A DNA stretch of 64,000 nt from a virus (IMGVR_UViG_3300027734_000055:1-64000); one strand, 5' to 3'; shown: positions 48,047 to 56,635, counted from the first letter of the stretch. The notes: a model not told the origin generated them from the sequence alone. Translations and numbers: made by a program.

Positions 48047-49556
48047 GAATATTGAGGAACTAGAGTCCCTATTCCAAGTAGCAGACCCAGCGGACAAAGT
48101 TAAACTTCAAAAACTTCTTAAAACTTATAAGAGCAAGGTTGTCGAAAAATCGGGTAAAGATAATTTTTTAGATTTTATACAACATGTATACCCAGGTTAC
48201 ATTATAGGAGAGCACCATAGAAAACTTGCGCAAATATTTGAAGACATTGCCAATGGAATCAAGAGAAGAGTTATTGTTAATATTGCGCCACGACATGGGA
48301 AGTCTGAGCTTATCTCATATCTTGCGCCTGCTTGGTTTCTTGGAAAGTATCCTCATAAGAAAGTTATTATGGCGTCTCATACCGCTGATCTTGCTGTTAA
48401 CTTTGGTCGTCGCGTTAGAAACTTGGTGGGTGCTGATGCATACAAAGATATTTTTCCACAGGTAGAACTACAAGCTGACAGTAAATCGGCATCACGATGG
48501 GGGACAAACTTTAATGGAGAATATTTTGCAATTGGTGTGGGTGGTGCCCTCGCTGGTCGCGGGGCTGATTTGTTTATCATTGATGACCCACACTCTGAAC
48601 AGGATGCTAAGCTTGGACGAGCTGATGTATTTAAGCCTGCTTGGGAGTGGTTTCAGTCTGGCCCTCTTCAACGTCTTATGCCGGGTGGCGCGATTATTGT
48701 AGTAATGACTCGGTGGTCTAAGTTAGACTTGACTGGTGAGATTGTGAACCAGATGGTGAAGCAAGAAGGTGTAGACGAGTGGGAAGTAGTAGAGTTCCCG
48801 GCTATTATTGAGAATAAACAAGGTGAAGAAGAATCACTCTGGCCTGAATTCTGGCCACTCAAAGAACTCTTAGCAAAGAAGGCAGCGCTAGATGTTCGGT
48901 ACTGGAATGCTCAGTATTTACAAAACCCGGTATCAGAAGAAGGTGCGCTAATTAAAAGAGAGTGGTGGAAGATATGGGAAGGTGAAGATCCGCCTCAATG
49001 TGAATTCACCATTATGTCACTGGATGCCGCACAGGAAGCGACAAACAGGGCAGACTATAATGCATTAACAACTTGGGGTGTCTTTTTTAACGAAGAAACC
49101 AATAATTATAATATAATACTATTAAATAGTATTAAACAACGACTAGAGTTTCCTGAGCTTAAAGAGCTTTGTATACAAGAGTATAAGGAATGGGAACCTG
49201 ATGCGTTTTTAGTTGAAAAGAAATCTAACGGCGCTGCACTCTATCAAGAGTTTAGACGGATGGGTATTCCTGTCGGTGAATTTACACCTGGTAAAGGTCA
49301 AGATAAAATCAGTCGAGTAAATGCCGTGTCAGATCTATTTAGAAGTGGTATAGTGTGGGCTCCAGATAGACGATGGGCACATGAGGTTATAGAAGAGTGT
49401 AATGATTTCCCAAGTGGTGCTAATGACGACCTTGTAGATAGTACAACACTTGCATTAATGAGATTTAGACAAGGCGGATTTATTAGATTACCAAGTGATG
49501 AACCCGATGAAGTTTATGGATTCAGAAGCAACAGTAAAAAATTATATGCATTATAA
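48009..49556 (+). CDS. terL: Terminase large subunit (515 aa)
   Basis: ATPase: Walker A APRHGKSE (93-100), Walker B LFIIDDP (188-194), and the coupling motif MTRW (~235). Nuclease: RNase H-like MSLDAAQ (~336), with TTWGVFF nearby, and acidic residues toward the C-terminus (PSGANDDLVDSTTLALMRF). This motor packages concatemeric DNA and cuts it. Length is usual for TerL. AAGGATTAATT leads into the portal gene. Confidence 0.95.
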   Translation: MTETTPKPKLTSENIEELESLFQVADPADKVKLQKLLKTYKSKVVEKSGKDNFLDFIQHVYPGYIIGEHHRKLAQIFEDIANGIKRRVIVNIAPRHGKSELISYLAPAWFLGKYPHKKVIMASHTADLAVNFGRRVRNLVGADAYKDIFPQVELQADSKSASRWGTNFNGEYFAIGVGGALAGRGADLFIIDDPHSEQDAKLGRADVFKPAWEWFQSGPLQRLMPGGAIIVVMTRWSKLDLTGEIVNQMVKQEGVDEWEVVEFPAIIENKQGEEESLWPEFWPLKELLAKKAALDVRYWNAQYLQNPVSEEGALIKREWWKIWEGEDPPQCEFTIMSLDAAQEATNRADYNALTTWGVFFNEETNNYNIILLNSIKQRLEFPELKELCIQEYKEWEPDAFLVEKKSNGAALYQEFRRMGIPVGEFTPGKGQDKISRVNAVSDLFRSGIVWAPDRRWAHEVIEECNDFPSGANDDLVDSTTLALMRFRQGGFIRLPSDEPDEVYGFRSNSKKLYAL

Positions 49557-49565
49557 GGATTAATT

Positions 49566-52070
49566 ATGGCAGACATAGATAAAAGTTTAGCACAAGCACC
49601 TCAAGGCCTAGAAGAATTAGCAGCGGCACAACCTTCATTAGAAATTGATATCGAGAATCCAGAATCAGTCACACTTGATGACGGTAGTATGGAAGTTACA
49701 ATCATTCCAGGTAAAGACGTTGCTGGCGATGAATTCAATGCTAACTTAGCTGACGATTTAGATGAAGGACAACTTACAGAATTATCAGGTGATCTTATTG
49801 GTGAATACGATGCCGATATTTCGTCTCGCAAAGATTGGCTAACTACTTACGTAGATGGCTTAGAGTTACTAGGTCTTAAAGTAGAAGACCGTACAGAACC
49901 ATGGCCTGGGGCATGCAATGTGTACCACCCCTTGATGACAGAAGCGCTTGTTAAATTCCAAGCTGAAACTATGATGGAGACATTTCCAGCATCGGGCCCA
50001 GTAAAAACACAAATCGTTGGTAAGATCACACCGGAAAAAGAACACGCTGCAGAACGCGTTCAAGAAGACATGAACTATCAGCTCATGGATAAAATGCCTG
50101 AGTATAGACCTGAACATGAACGCATGTTATGGGGACTAGGTTTAGCTGGTAACGCATTTAAAAAAGTTTACTATGATCCAAACTTAGAACGCCAAGTTTC
50201 TATGTATGTTCCTGCGGAAGATATTGTTGTTCCATACGGCGCATCTAATTTAGAAACATGTGAACGTGTGACACACGTCATGAGAAAAACTAAGAATGAA
50301 TTACGTAAACTACAAGTAGCAGGATTTTATCGCGATGTAGATTTAGGTGAACCGTTCTTAGATATTGATGAAGCAGAGAAAAAAATTGCAGAGAAGTTAG
50401 GATTTAATCCTACAGAGGATGACAGATATAAGATCCTCGAAATGCATGTCAATTTAGATTTAGAAAACGGTGATAGTGAAGATGGTATTGGTGTACCTTA
50501 TGTAGTTACAATTGAAAAAGGCACAGGCACTATTTTAGCCATACGTCGTAACTGGAACCCAGACGACAAATTAAAATTAAAACGTCAACACTTCGTTCAT
50601 TACGGTTACATACCAGGCTTTGGTTTCTATTGCTTTGGTTTAATTCATTTGATAGGTGCTTTCGCCAAATCAGGTACTATGATCTTACGTCAACTTGTTG
50701 ACGCAGGTACTCTATCAAACCTTCCAGGTGGACTAAAATCACGCGGTCTACGTATTAAAGGCGATGACACACCGATTGCTCCAGGTGAATGGCGTGATGT
50801 AGATGTACCTAGTGGTGCAGTGCGTGACAACATCTTACCGCTTCCATACAAAGAGCCTTCACAAGTATTAAACCAATTGATGAATCAAATCATCGAAGAA
50901 GGTCGTGCGTTTGCTAATGCTGATGGATTAAAAGTTTCAGATATGTCTGCCAATGCTCCAGTCGGTACTACATTAGCTATTCTTGAAAGAACATTGAAAG
51001 TAATGAGTGCTGTACAAGCGCGTATTTACTATGCAATGAAACAAGAGTTTAAACTTCTTAAAGTTATCATTCGTGATTACACCCCACAAGAATATTCATA
51101 CGAGCCTGAAGTAGGTGATAGAAGAGCTAAACAAGCTGACTATGATAATGTTGATGTGATTCCAGTATCAGATCCAAATGCTGCAACGATGTCACAAAAA
51201 GTTGTGCAGTATCAAGCTGTTATGCAAATGGCTCAACAATATCCACAGATCTATGACTTACCAGAACTTAATAAACAAATGCTTGAAGTATTAGGCATTA
51301 AAAATATTGCCAAGCTTATTCCTAGTACAGAACAAATCACAGCAAAAGATCCTGTGACAGAAAATATGGCGATCATTAATGGTAAACCAGTTAAAGCGTT
51401 TATCTACCAAGATCATCAAGCACATATTCAAGTACATATGGCGGCTATGCAAGATCCTAAGATTCAGGAAATGGTTGGACAAAATCCGATGGCACAAACG
51501 ATTCAAGCTGCAGCTATGGCACATATTAATGAACACGTTGCATTCGAGTATAGAAAACAACTTGAAGAACAATTAGGTGTACCGTTACCAGCTCCAGATG
51601 AAGTATTACCAGAAGATGTTGAATATGAAATTTCTAAACTTATGGCTCAAGCAGCAGGTAAATTATTAGCTAAAGATCAAGCAGAAGTTCAACAACAACA
51701 AGCTCAACAACAGCAACAAGATCCAATCATTCAAATGCAACAACAAGAGTTGGCTCTCAAAGCACAAGACTTACAACTTAAGGCACAAAAAACTCAAGCA
51801 GATATTGAGATTGAACATATGAGAGTTGGCATTGAGAAGATGCGTGTTGAGTCACAAGAAAGAATTGCTGGAGCTACCTTAGGTGCACAATCAGTTAAAT
51901 CAGAAAAAGATTCAGAGATTAAACAATTTGTAGAAGGCACCAAAATAGGTATTCAAGCAGTTAAAGATAATGCTGAACAAGAACTTCGCAGAGAACAAGC
52001 TCAACTACAACACCACGCTCAAATGGAACAAGTTAAAGTACAGCAAAGGAATCAACAACCTAAGGAGTAA
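49566..52070 (+). CDS. Portal protein (834 aa)
   Basis: Resembles SU10/phiEco32-type portals: RKDWLTTYVDGLELLGLK near residue 90, EPWPGACNVYHPLMTEALVKFQAETMMETFP, and RPEHERMLWGLGLAGNAFKKVYYDP. The last ~200 residues are a Gln/Glu-rich helical barrel (QQQQAQQQQQDPIIQMQQQE). Forms the dodecameric channel at the head vertex. AAGGATTAATT precedes the start. Confidence 0.9.
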   Translation: MADIDKSLAQAPQGLEELAAAQPSLEIDIENPESVTLDDGSMEVTIIPGKDVAGDEFNANLADDLDEGQLTELSGDLIGEYDADISSRKDWLTTYVDGLELLGLKVEDRTEPWPGACNVYHPLMTEALVKFQAETMMETFPASGPVKTQIVGKITPEKEHAAERVQEDMNYQLMDKMPEYRPEHERMLWGLGLAGNAFKKVYYDPNLERQVSMYVPAEDIVVPYGASNLETCERVTHVMRKTKNELRKLQVAGFYRDVDLGEPFLDIDEAEKKIAEKLGFNPTEDDRYKILEMHVNLDLENGDSEDGIGVPYVVTIEKGTGTILAIRRNWNPDDKLKLKRQHFVHYGYIPGFGFYCFGLIHLIGAFAKSGTMILRQLVDAGTLSNLPGGLKSRGLRIKGDDTPIAPGEWRDVDVPSGAVRDNILPLPYKEPSQVLNQLMNQIIEEGRAFANADGLKVSDMSANAPVGTTLAILERTLKVMSAVQARIYYAMKQEFKLLKVIIRDYTPQEYSYEPEVGDRRAKQADYDNVDVIPVSDPNAATMSQKVVQYQAVMQMAQQYPQIYDLPELNKQMLEVLGIKNIAKLIPSTEQITAKDPVTENMAIINGKPVKAFIYQDHQAHIQVHMAAMQDPKIQEMVGQNPMAQTIQAAAMAHINEHVAFEYRKQLEEQLGVPLPAPDEVLPEDVEYEISKLMAQAAGKLLAKDQAEVQQQQAQQQQQDPIIQMQQQELALKAQDLQLKAQKTQADIEIEHMRVGIEKMRVESQERIAGATLGAQSVKSEKDSEIKQFVEGTKIGIQAVKDNAEQELRREQAQLQHHAQMEQVKVQQRNQQPKE

Positions 52071-52074
52071 CTAA

Positions 52075-52269
52075 ATGGACCAAACGCTAGAGCTATTATT
52101 GTCTCGAATAGATGATCAGCGCAAAACAGTTTTAAATAATTTAGGAGACGGAGCAGCAAAAGATTTTGCTTCGTACCAAAATATGGCAGGATATATACGA
52201 GGTCTATCCGTCGCAGAAAGTATGATTAAAGACCTTGCACAAAGAATGGAGACATTTGAAGATGAGTGA
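52075..52269 (+). CDS. Small head-region protein (64 aa)
   Basis: MDQTLELLLSRIDDQRKTVLNNLGDGAAKDFASYQNMAGYIRGLSVAESMIKDLAQR. Helical, the sort of short protein often placed between portal and scaffold in these phages, where it may be an assembly chaperone or head protein. The next start lies inside it (ATGAGTGA overlap). Confidence 0.65.
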   Translation: MDQTLELLLSRIDDQRKTVLNNLGDGAAKDFASYQNMAGYIRGLSVAESMIKDLAQRMETFEDE

Positions 52270-52714
52270 TAACGGGCAAATACTCACGATGAATAAAAAT
52301 CTATTAGACGCAAGTGGTCGACCGATTGTTATTCCATCGTTAGATGCAGTAGATGCAGAAGACATACCGATTGAAGAACGTGGTTTACAGTTACCTGAAC
52401 CTAAAGGATACAAGATACTTTGTGCAATTCCTGACGCTTCAGAAACATACAAAGGTGGTATTGTAAAAGCAGATTCAACTAGAACTGTAGAAGAACATTC
52501 AACTGTAGTTTTATTTGTAGTAAAAGTAGGTGACCTAGCTTATAAAGATGAGACTAGATTTCCTACAGGTCCATGGTGTAAAGAGGGTGATTTTGTTTTG
52601 ACACGTGCATACGCAGGTACAAGATTTAAAATCCACGGAAGAGAATTCCGCATTATTAACGACGATACAGTTGAGGGGGTTGTTCAAGATCCTCGCGGCT
52701 ATACTCGCGCATAA
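52262..52714 (+). CDS. GroES-like co-chaperonin (150 aa)
   Basis: The start is taken at 52262 (MSDNGQILTM), with GGAGACATTTGAAG upstream. The GroES fold is visible: LPEPKGYKILCAIPDASETYKGGIVKADST contains a mobile loop like GGIV-L of GroES, followed by VVLFVVKVGDLAYKDE and the final strands GDFVLTRAYAGTRFKIHGREFRIINDDTVEGVV. Phage T4 gp31 is the model: it replaces host GroES to fold capsid protein. It lies just ahead of the scaffold and major capsid genes. Confidence 0.8.
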   Translation: MSDNGQILTMNKNLLDASGRPIVIPSLDAVDAEDIPIEERGLQLPEPKGYKILCAIPDASETYKGGIVKADSTRTVEEHSTVVLFVVKVGDLAYKDETRFPTGPWCKEGDFVLTRAYAGTRFKIHGREFRIINDDTVEGVVQDPRGYTRA

Positions 52715-52724
52715 GGAGAGCTAA

Positions 52725-53780
52725 ATGGCTACCGAAACAAAAGATGGTATTGTATATGAATACCCAGATGATATGGATATACCAGGTACGACAGGTAATA
52801 AAGTAAGTGACGAAACAGAAGTTGATCTAAGTCCCAAAGAAGCTGAACCTAAAGCAGAAAAAAAGGTTGAGGCTAAACAAGAGGATTTTGATCTTGAGAT
52901 AGAAGATGATACTCCGCCACAAGATAAAGGTCGTGAACCTTTACCAAAAGATGTGGTAGAAGAATTAGAAAAAGATACGCTTGATGATTACTCTGAACGA
53001 GTTAAACAACGTATGGCGCAGCTTAAAAAAGTTTGGCATGACGAAAGACGTGCTAAAGAATCAGCTGACCGAGAAAGACAAGAAGCTATTAAATTTGCTC
53101 AACAAATTGCGGATGAGAATAAAAAGTTAAAGTCAACTTTAAGTTCTGGCGAAGCAACTTATATTGAGACATTAAAAAATTCTTTAGACTCACAGTTACA
53201 TTTAGCCAAGCGAGACTATCGTGAAGCTTATGATTCTGGTGATACTGAGAAAATTATTGATGCTCAACAACGCATGAATGATGCACAACTTAGGTTGTCT
53301 CAAGCTAATAGTTATATATCCCAATATCAAAGACCTTTACAAGAGGACAAAAATGAGGTATATATACCACAATTACAACAACAGCCTCAAACACAGGCAT
53401 TTAAACCTGATTCTAAAGCACTTGCTTGGCAGGATAAAAATGATTGGTTTGGATCTGATGAAGAAATGACAAGCCTTGCATTAGGCTTACATGAAAAATT
53501 AGTTAGGAGTGGCATAGATCCCACCTCTGACGAATATTATCGTCGTATCGATGGTACGATGCAGAAACGATTCCCAGAATACTTTGGGGATGCAACGCTA
53601 GACGAGGAAACACCCGCCCAGCGCACAAAACCTTCGAATGTAGTTGCCCCGGCAACGCGTAGCACCGCGCCTAAAAAAGTGCGTCTGACGAAGACACAAG
53701 TAGCGTTAGCCAAGAAATTTGGTCTAACACCGGAGCAATATGCAAGAGAAACTTTAAAATTGGAGAACGCAAATGGATAA
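52725..53780 (+). CDS. Scaffolding protein (351 aa)
   Basis: Acidic N-terminus (PKEAEPKAEKKVEAKQEDFDLEIEDD), a long coiled coil (~80-190, KQRMAQLKKVWHDERRAKESADRERQEA), a Gln/Pro linker, and a compact C-terminus (TKTQVALAKKFGLTPEQYARETLKLEN) that likely contacts the capsid protein. This order and place, directly before the coat genes, is standard for scaffolds. AAGGAG precedes the ATG. Confidence 0.8.
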   Translation: MATETKDGIVYEYPDDMDIPGTTGNKVSDETEVDLSPKEAEPKAEKKVEAKQEDFDLEIEDDTPPQDKGREPLPKDVVEELEKDTLDDYSERVKQRMAQLKKVWHDERRAKESADRERQEAIKFAQQIADENKKLKSTLSSGEATYIETLKNSLDSQLHLAKRDYREAYDSGDTEKIIDAQQRMNDAQLRLSQANSYISQYQRPLQEDKNEVYIPQLQQQPQTQAFKPDSKALAWQDKNDWFGSDEEMTSLALGLHEKLVRSGIDPTSDEYYRRIDGTMQKRFPEYFGDATLDEETPAQRTKPSNVVAPATRSTAPKKVRLTKTQVALAKKFGLTPEQYARETLKLENANG

Positions 53781-54222
53781 CAACAGACAAGATCGTGAAT
53801 TACAAACAAGAGAAGAATTTCAAAGACCTGATAGCTGGAAACCTGCATCATTACTACCTGAGTTTAAAAAGGTACCTGGTTGGGCTTACAGATGGATTCG
53901 TACAAGTGTCATGAACGAGGCTGATAATCTAAATGTTTCTTCAAAAATGCGTGAAGGATGGGAGCCCGTTAAATTAGCGGACCACCCTGAAATGAAGTTA
54001 ATGGTTGACCAAAACTCTCGCTTCAAAGAAGGCGTTGAAATTGGTGGATTATTACTTTGCAAGATCCCAGAGGAGTTTGTTGCACAACGTAAGGCTCATT
54101 ATGCTAATCAAGCAAAACAACAAGCCGATGCAGTTGACAACAGCTTCTTAAAACAAAGTGATGCTCGTATGCCTCTGTTCGCAGAGTCAAAATCTACGAC
54201 ATCCTTTGGTAAAGGTAAATAA
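53773..54222 (+). CDS. Conserved head-region protein (149 aa)
   Basis: The N-terminus (DRELQTREEFQRPDSWKPASLLPEFKKVPGWAYRWIRTS) is shared by small phage proteins next to capsid genes. A helical tail follows. It overlaps the scaffold stop by 8 bases. The role is probably assembly related; unproven. Confidence 0.65.
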   Translation: MDNNRQDRELQTREEFQRPDSWKPASLLPEFKKVPGWAYRWIRTSVMNEADNLNVSSKMREGWEPVKLADHPEMKLMVDQNSRFKEGVEIGGLLLCKIPEEFVAQRKAHYANQAKQQADAVDNSFLKQSDARMPLFAESKSTTSFGKGK

Positions 54223-54243
54223 TATAAATATAAGGAGATTACT

Positions 54244-54843
54244 ATGTCATATCCAACAGTAACCGCTCCATACGGATTAAGACCTATTAATCGTTTTGAC
54301 GGCATGCCATATGCTGGTGCTACTAATCAGTACCCAGTAACAAGTGGTCAAGCAGTTTATAACGGTCAAGTGGTTGCATTCGTAAATGGCGGTACAGTAT
54401 CACCAGTAGCATCCCACACAGCTAGTACTTACGCTGTAGGTGTTGTAATGGGTGTTCAATACACAAACTCAACAGGTCAAACAGTGCAAGCTCAATATGC
54501 ACCAGCATCTGGCGTAACTAACGTTATTGCTTATGTTGTAAATGATCCAGCTGCAGAGTTTAAAGTAGCAGTTACAGGTAATAATCAAACGATTACTCCA
54601 GTAGCAGGCACTGTTTTAAACACAAACGTTTTATTAGTAGTAGGTACAGGAGATACAGCAACAGGTAATATTAATTCATCTATTGATGGTTCTTCTGCTA
54701 ACAGTACTGCTACATCACTATTTAGAGTTACTGCTCTTATTCCAGAAACTATCGATCCAACAACTGGTTACTATTCAGAAGTTGTCGTTAAGTTCAACGG
54801 AACATGGCATCAACAATTATCAACAACCGGTACTACAACTTAA
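54244..54843 (+). CDS. Putative capsid decoration protein (199 aa)
   Basis: MSYPTVTAPYGLRPINRFDGMPYAGATNQYPVTSGQAVYNGQVV fits the YGLRPIN...GMPYAGATxQYP pattern common to small phage proteins directly before the major capsid gene. Beta-rich, Thr/Ala/Gly-rich, with no Cys. TAAGGAG precedes the start. The decoration role is by analogy and position. Confidence 0.65.
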   Translation: MSYPTVTAPYGLRPINRFDGMPYAGATNQYPVTSGQAVYNGQVVAFVNGGTVSPVASHTASTYAVGVVMGVQYTNSTGQTVQAQYAPASGVTNVIAYVVNDPAAEFKVAVTGNNQTITPVAGTVLNTNVLLVVGTGDTATGNINSSIDGSSANSTATSLFRVTALIPETIDPTTGYYSEVVVKFNGTWHQQLSTTGTTT

Positions 54844-54855
54844 GGAGAATAAAAC

Positions 54856-55770
54856 ATGGCTATTTCACGCGCACAGCTCCTTAAGGAGCTCTTACCAGGA
54901 CTAAATGCACTATTTGGTCTAGAATACAAACGTTACGGTGAAGAATCTAAAGAAATTTACGAAACTGAAACATCAGAACGTTCATTCGAAGAAGAAACAA
55001 AACTTTCAGGTTTCTCAGCAGCACCAGTCAAAAACGAAGGCACTGCAATCGCTTATGACAATGCTCAAGAAGCTTGGACAGCTCGATACAATCATCAAAC
55101 TATCGCTCTTGGCTTTTCTTTAACAGAAGAAGCTGTAGAAGATAACTTGTATGATACATTATCAGCACGTTACACAAAGGCTTTAGCTCGCGCTATGGCT
55201 TACACAAAACAAGTTAAGGCTGCTTCAGTTCTTAATAATGGTTTCAATAACTCCGGCTCTTATGACGGTGGTGACGGCGTATCATTATTTAACACAGCTC
55301 ATCCTCTTGTTTCAGGTGGCACAAACAGCAACACTCAATCAACTCCTACAGACTTGAACGAAACAGCATTGGAAAATGCAGTTATTCAAATCGCTGCTTG
55401 GACTGATGAACGTGGTCTTTTGATCGCTGCTCAACCACGTAAGTTAGTAGTTCCACCAGGTAATCAATTCGTTGCAACTCGTTTGCTCGAAACTGAACTT
55501 CGTGTTTCTACAGCTGACAATGACATCAATGCTATTAAGAATAATGGTTCAATTCCAGAAGGTTACACAATTAACCACTTCTTAACAGATCCTGATGCTT
55601 ACTTCTTAACAACTGATGTACCTAACGGCATGAAACACTTTGTGCGTACTCCGTTATCTACTTCAATGGATGGCGATTTTGACACAGGCAATGTTAGATA
55701 CAAAGCTCGTGAGCGTTATTCATTCGGTTGGTCAGATCCTCTCGGTATGTGGGGTTCACCAGGCGCTTAA
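54856..55770 (+). CDS. Major capsid protein (304 aa)
   Basis: AISRAQLLKELLPGLNALFGLEYKRYGEESKEIYETETSERSFEEETKLSGFSAA is an N-terminal arm type of coat proteins; the middle has TARYNHQTIALGFSLTEEAVEDNLYDTLSARYTKALARAMAYTKQVKAASVLNNGF, and the C-terminus has RYKARERYSFGWSDPLGMWGSPGA, which resembles Mu-type/HK97-like coats. It is followed by a terminator, as often for the most abundant product. Confidence 0.9.
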   Translation: MAISRAQLLKELLPGLNALFGLEYKRYGEESKEIYETETSERSFEEETKLSGFSAAPVKNEGTAIAYDNAQEAWTARYNHQTIALGFSLTEEAVEDNLYDTLSARYTKALARAMAYTKQVKAASVLNNGFNNSGSYDGGDGVSLFNTAHPLVSGGTNSNTQSTPTDLNETALENAVIQIAAWTDERGLLIAAQPRKLVVPPGNQFVATRLLETELRVSTADNDINAIKNNGSIPEGYTINHFLTDPDAYFLTTDVPNGMKHFVRTPLSTSMDGDFDTGNVRYKARERYSFGWSDPLGMWGSPGA

Positions 55771-55792
55771 TAGCAACTGGCTACGTACTACT

Positions 55793-55827
55793 AAAAGGGC
55801 TCACTTAAAATGTGGGCTCTTTTTTTA
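55793..55827 (+). terminator. Rho-independent terminator after major capsid gene
   Basis: AAAAG-GGCTCAC, 7-base loop, GTGGGCT-CTTTT, then T's to 55827; two G-U pairs are needed. It would reduce read-through from the capsid gene into the downstream pqqA cassette. Confidence 0.75.
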
Positions 55828-55921
55828 CCTGTAATTCATGGTTTTCTTGATGTTTGTTTTCATTCAATTTGAAATAATGCAGTTGTAGAGTGAAAACTTT
55901 ATATAACTTTAGGAGATTATT

Positions 55922-55999
55922 ATGAAAACATGGACTAAACCAGCAGCAACTGAAATGAGATTTGGCTTTGAAGTAACTATGTACGTAATGAATAAGTAA
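55922..55999 (+). CDS. pqqA: PqqA-like PQQ precursor peptide (25 aa)
   Basis: The complete 25-residue product begins MKTWTKPAATEMRFGFEVTM and ends YVMNK, with TAGGAGATTATT as a strong ribosome site. It matches PqqA throughout: WTKPA near the N-terminus, the R-x-G-F segment, and the E17-V-T-M-Y21 core, where E17 and Y21 are the residues that PqqE joins to make PQQ. From memory, Acinetobacter PqqA reads WTKPAFTDLRIGFEVTMY in the same region, 14 of 18 identical. PqqA is a RiPP precursor carried by PqqD to radical-SAM PqqE. The window has no pqqBCDE, so host enzymes are required. Flanked by terminators, it behaves like a moron. No convincing promoter is seen. Confidence 0.9.
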   Translation: MKTWTKPAATEMRFGFEVTMYVMNK

Positions 56000-56020
56000 T
56001 AGTTCTTTGCTTTAAATTAA

Positions 56021-56040
56021 GGGGCTTCGGCCCCTTTTTT
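56021..56040 (+). terminator. GGGGC-TTCG-GCCCC terminator after pqqA
   Basis: A perfect five-pair GC stem with a TTCG tetraloop and six T's, 21 bases after the pqqA stop. Among the strongest terminators in the window. Confidence 0.9.
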
Positions 56041-56042
56041 AC

Positions 56043-56070
56043 TTGCTTTATATATAAAATGTAGTATTAT
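56043..56070 (+). promoter_or_regulatory. Rightward promoter upstream of structured leader
   Basis: TTGCTT (56043-56048), a 16-base spacer and TATTAT (56065-56070, 5 of 6). Predicted +1 near 56077, so the mRNA would begin with the structured leader. It lies immediately after the pqqA terminator, so expression of 56159 is likely independent. Confidence 0.55.
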
Positions 56071-56076
56071 TCTCCT

Positions 56077-56158
56077 ATCCGGGTATATCCGGTTTATTAG
56101 ACTGTCCCGGCAGACGCATATAAGACTAATAGACTTAACTCTATATGGAGAAAATCAA
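56077..56158 (+). ncRNA. Structured 5' leader of 56159 gene
   Basis: CCGG-GTATAT-CCGG (56079-56092) forms a first hairpin. TATTAG (56095-56100) pairs with CTAATA (56126-56131) to enclose CTG-TCCCGG-CAG (56102-56113). The structure sits between a promoter and a well-spaced TATGGAG ribosome site. It does not match any riboswitch class I know. Confidence 0.5.
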
Positions 56159-56584
56159 ATGGCTTATACAACCTTTAGCGGCCCAGTCCGTTCATTAGCA
56201 GGCTTTGCAGAACCAGTAACATACATCAAAGCTACAGACGTAGTAGCAGGTGAAGTTATTATTGAAGCAGGCGCTAACGTAGTTATTCTTTCACCAGCAG
56301 ATGGTGGTCCAGCAACTGAAGCTGCTTTAGTACTTCCAGAAGTAGTTAGTGGTGCATTTACTTTAGCTGATCAACCAGCAGATGCTCAATACAATGGTAT
56401 TAAAGGCTCAGTATTGAACTACGGTGCAGTTGCTCACGTATTAAAAGGCTACGGCACACAAAAAGTTAACGGTTCAACAACAGGCGTTGTTATTCCAGCT
56501 GGCTATGTTACTCAATGGGGTGGCAACGGTAACCAAGCTGCGCCTTGGGCTGCTGCTAACTCAGTTCTTTCAACAGCTAAATAA
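56159..56584 (+). CDS. Putative capsid-associated protein (141 aa)
   Basis: MAYTTFSGPVRSLAGFAEPVTYIKATDVVAGEVIIEAGANVVILSPADGGP is beta-rich, Gly/Ala-rich and has no Cys. It is a frequent neighbour of podovirus capsid genes in aquatic phages. A head decoration or cement role is a guess. Controlled by its own promoter and structured leader. Confidence 0.6.
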   Translation: MAYTTFSGPVRSLAGFAEPVTYIKATDVVAGEVIIEAGANVVILSPADGGPATEAALVLPEVVSGAFTLADQPADAQYNGIKGSVLNYGAVAHVLKGYGTQKVNGSTTGVVIPAGYVTQWGGNGNQAAPWAAANSVLSTAK

Positions 56585-56593
56585 TTAAACTCT

Positions 56594-56610
56594 GGGGGCG
56601 CTTAGCCCCC
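56594..56610 (+). terminator. Stem-loop after 56159 gene
   Basis: GGGGGC-GCTTA-GCCCCC with no long T-run behind (TTAATT). Likely weak or partial terminator, or mRNA 3'-end stabiliser. Confidence 0.5.
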
Positions 56611-56635
56611 TTAATTAAACTTAAGGAGATTAATT

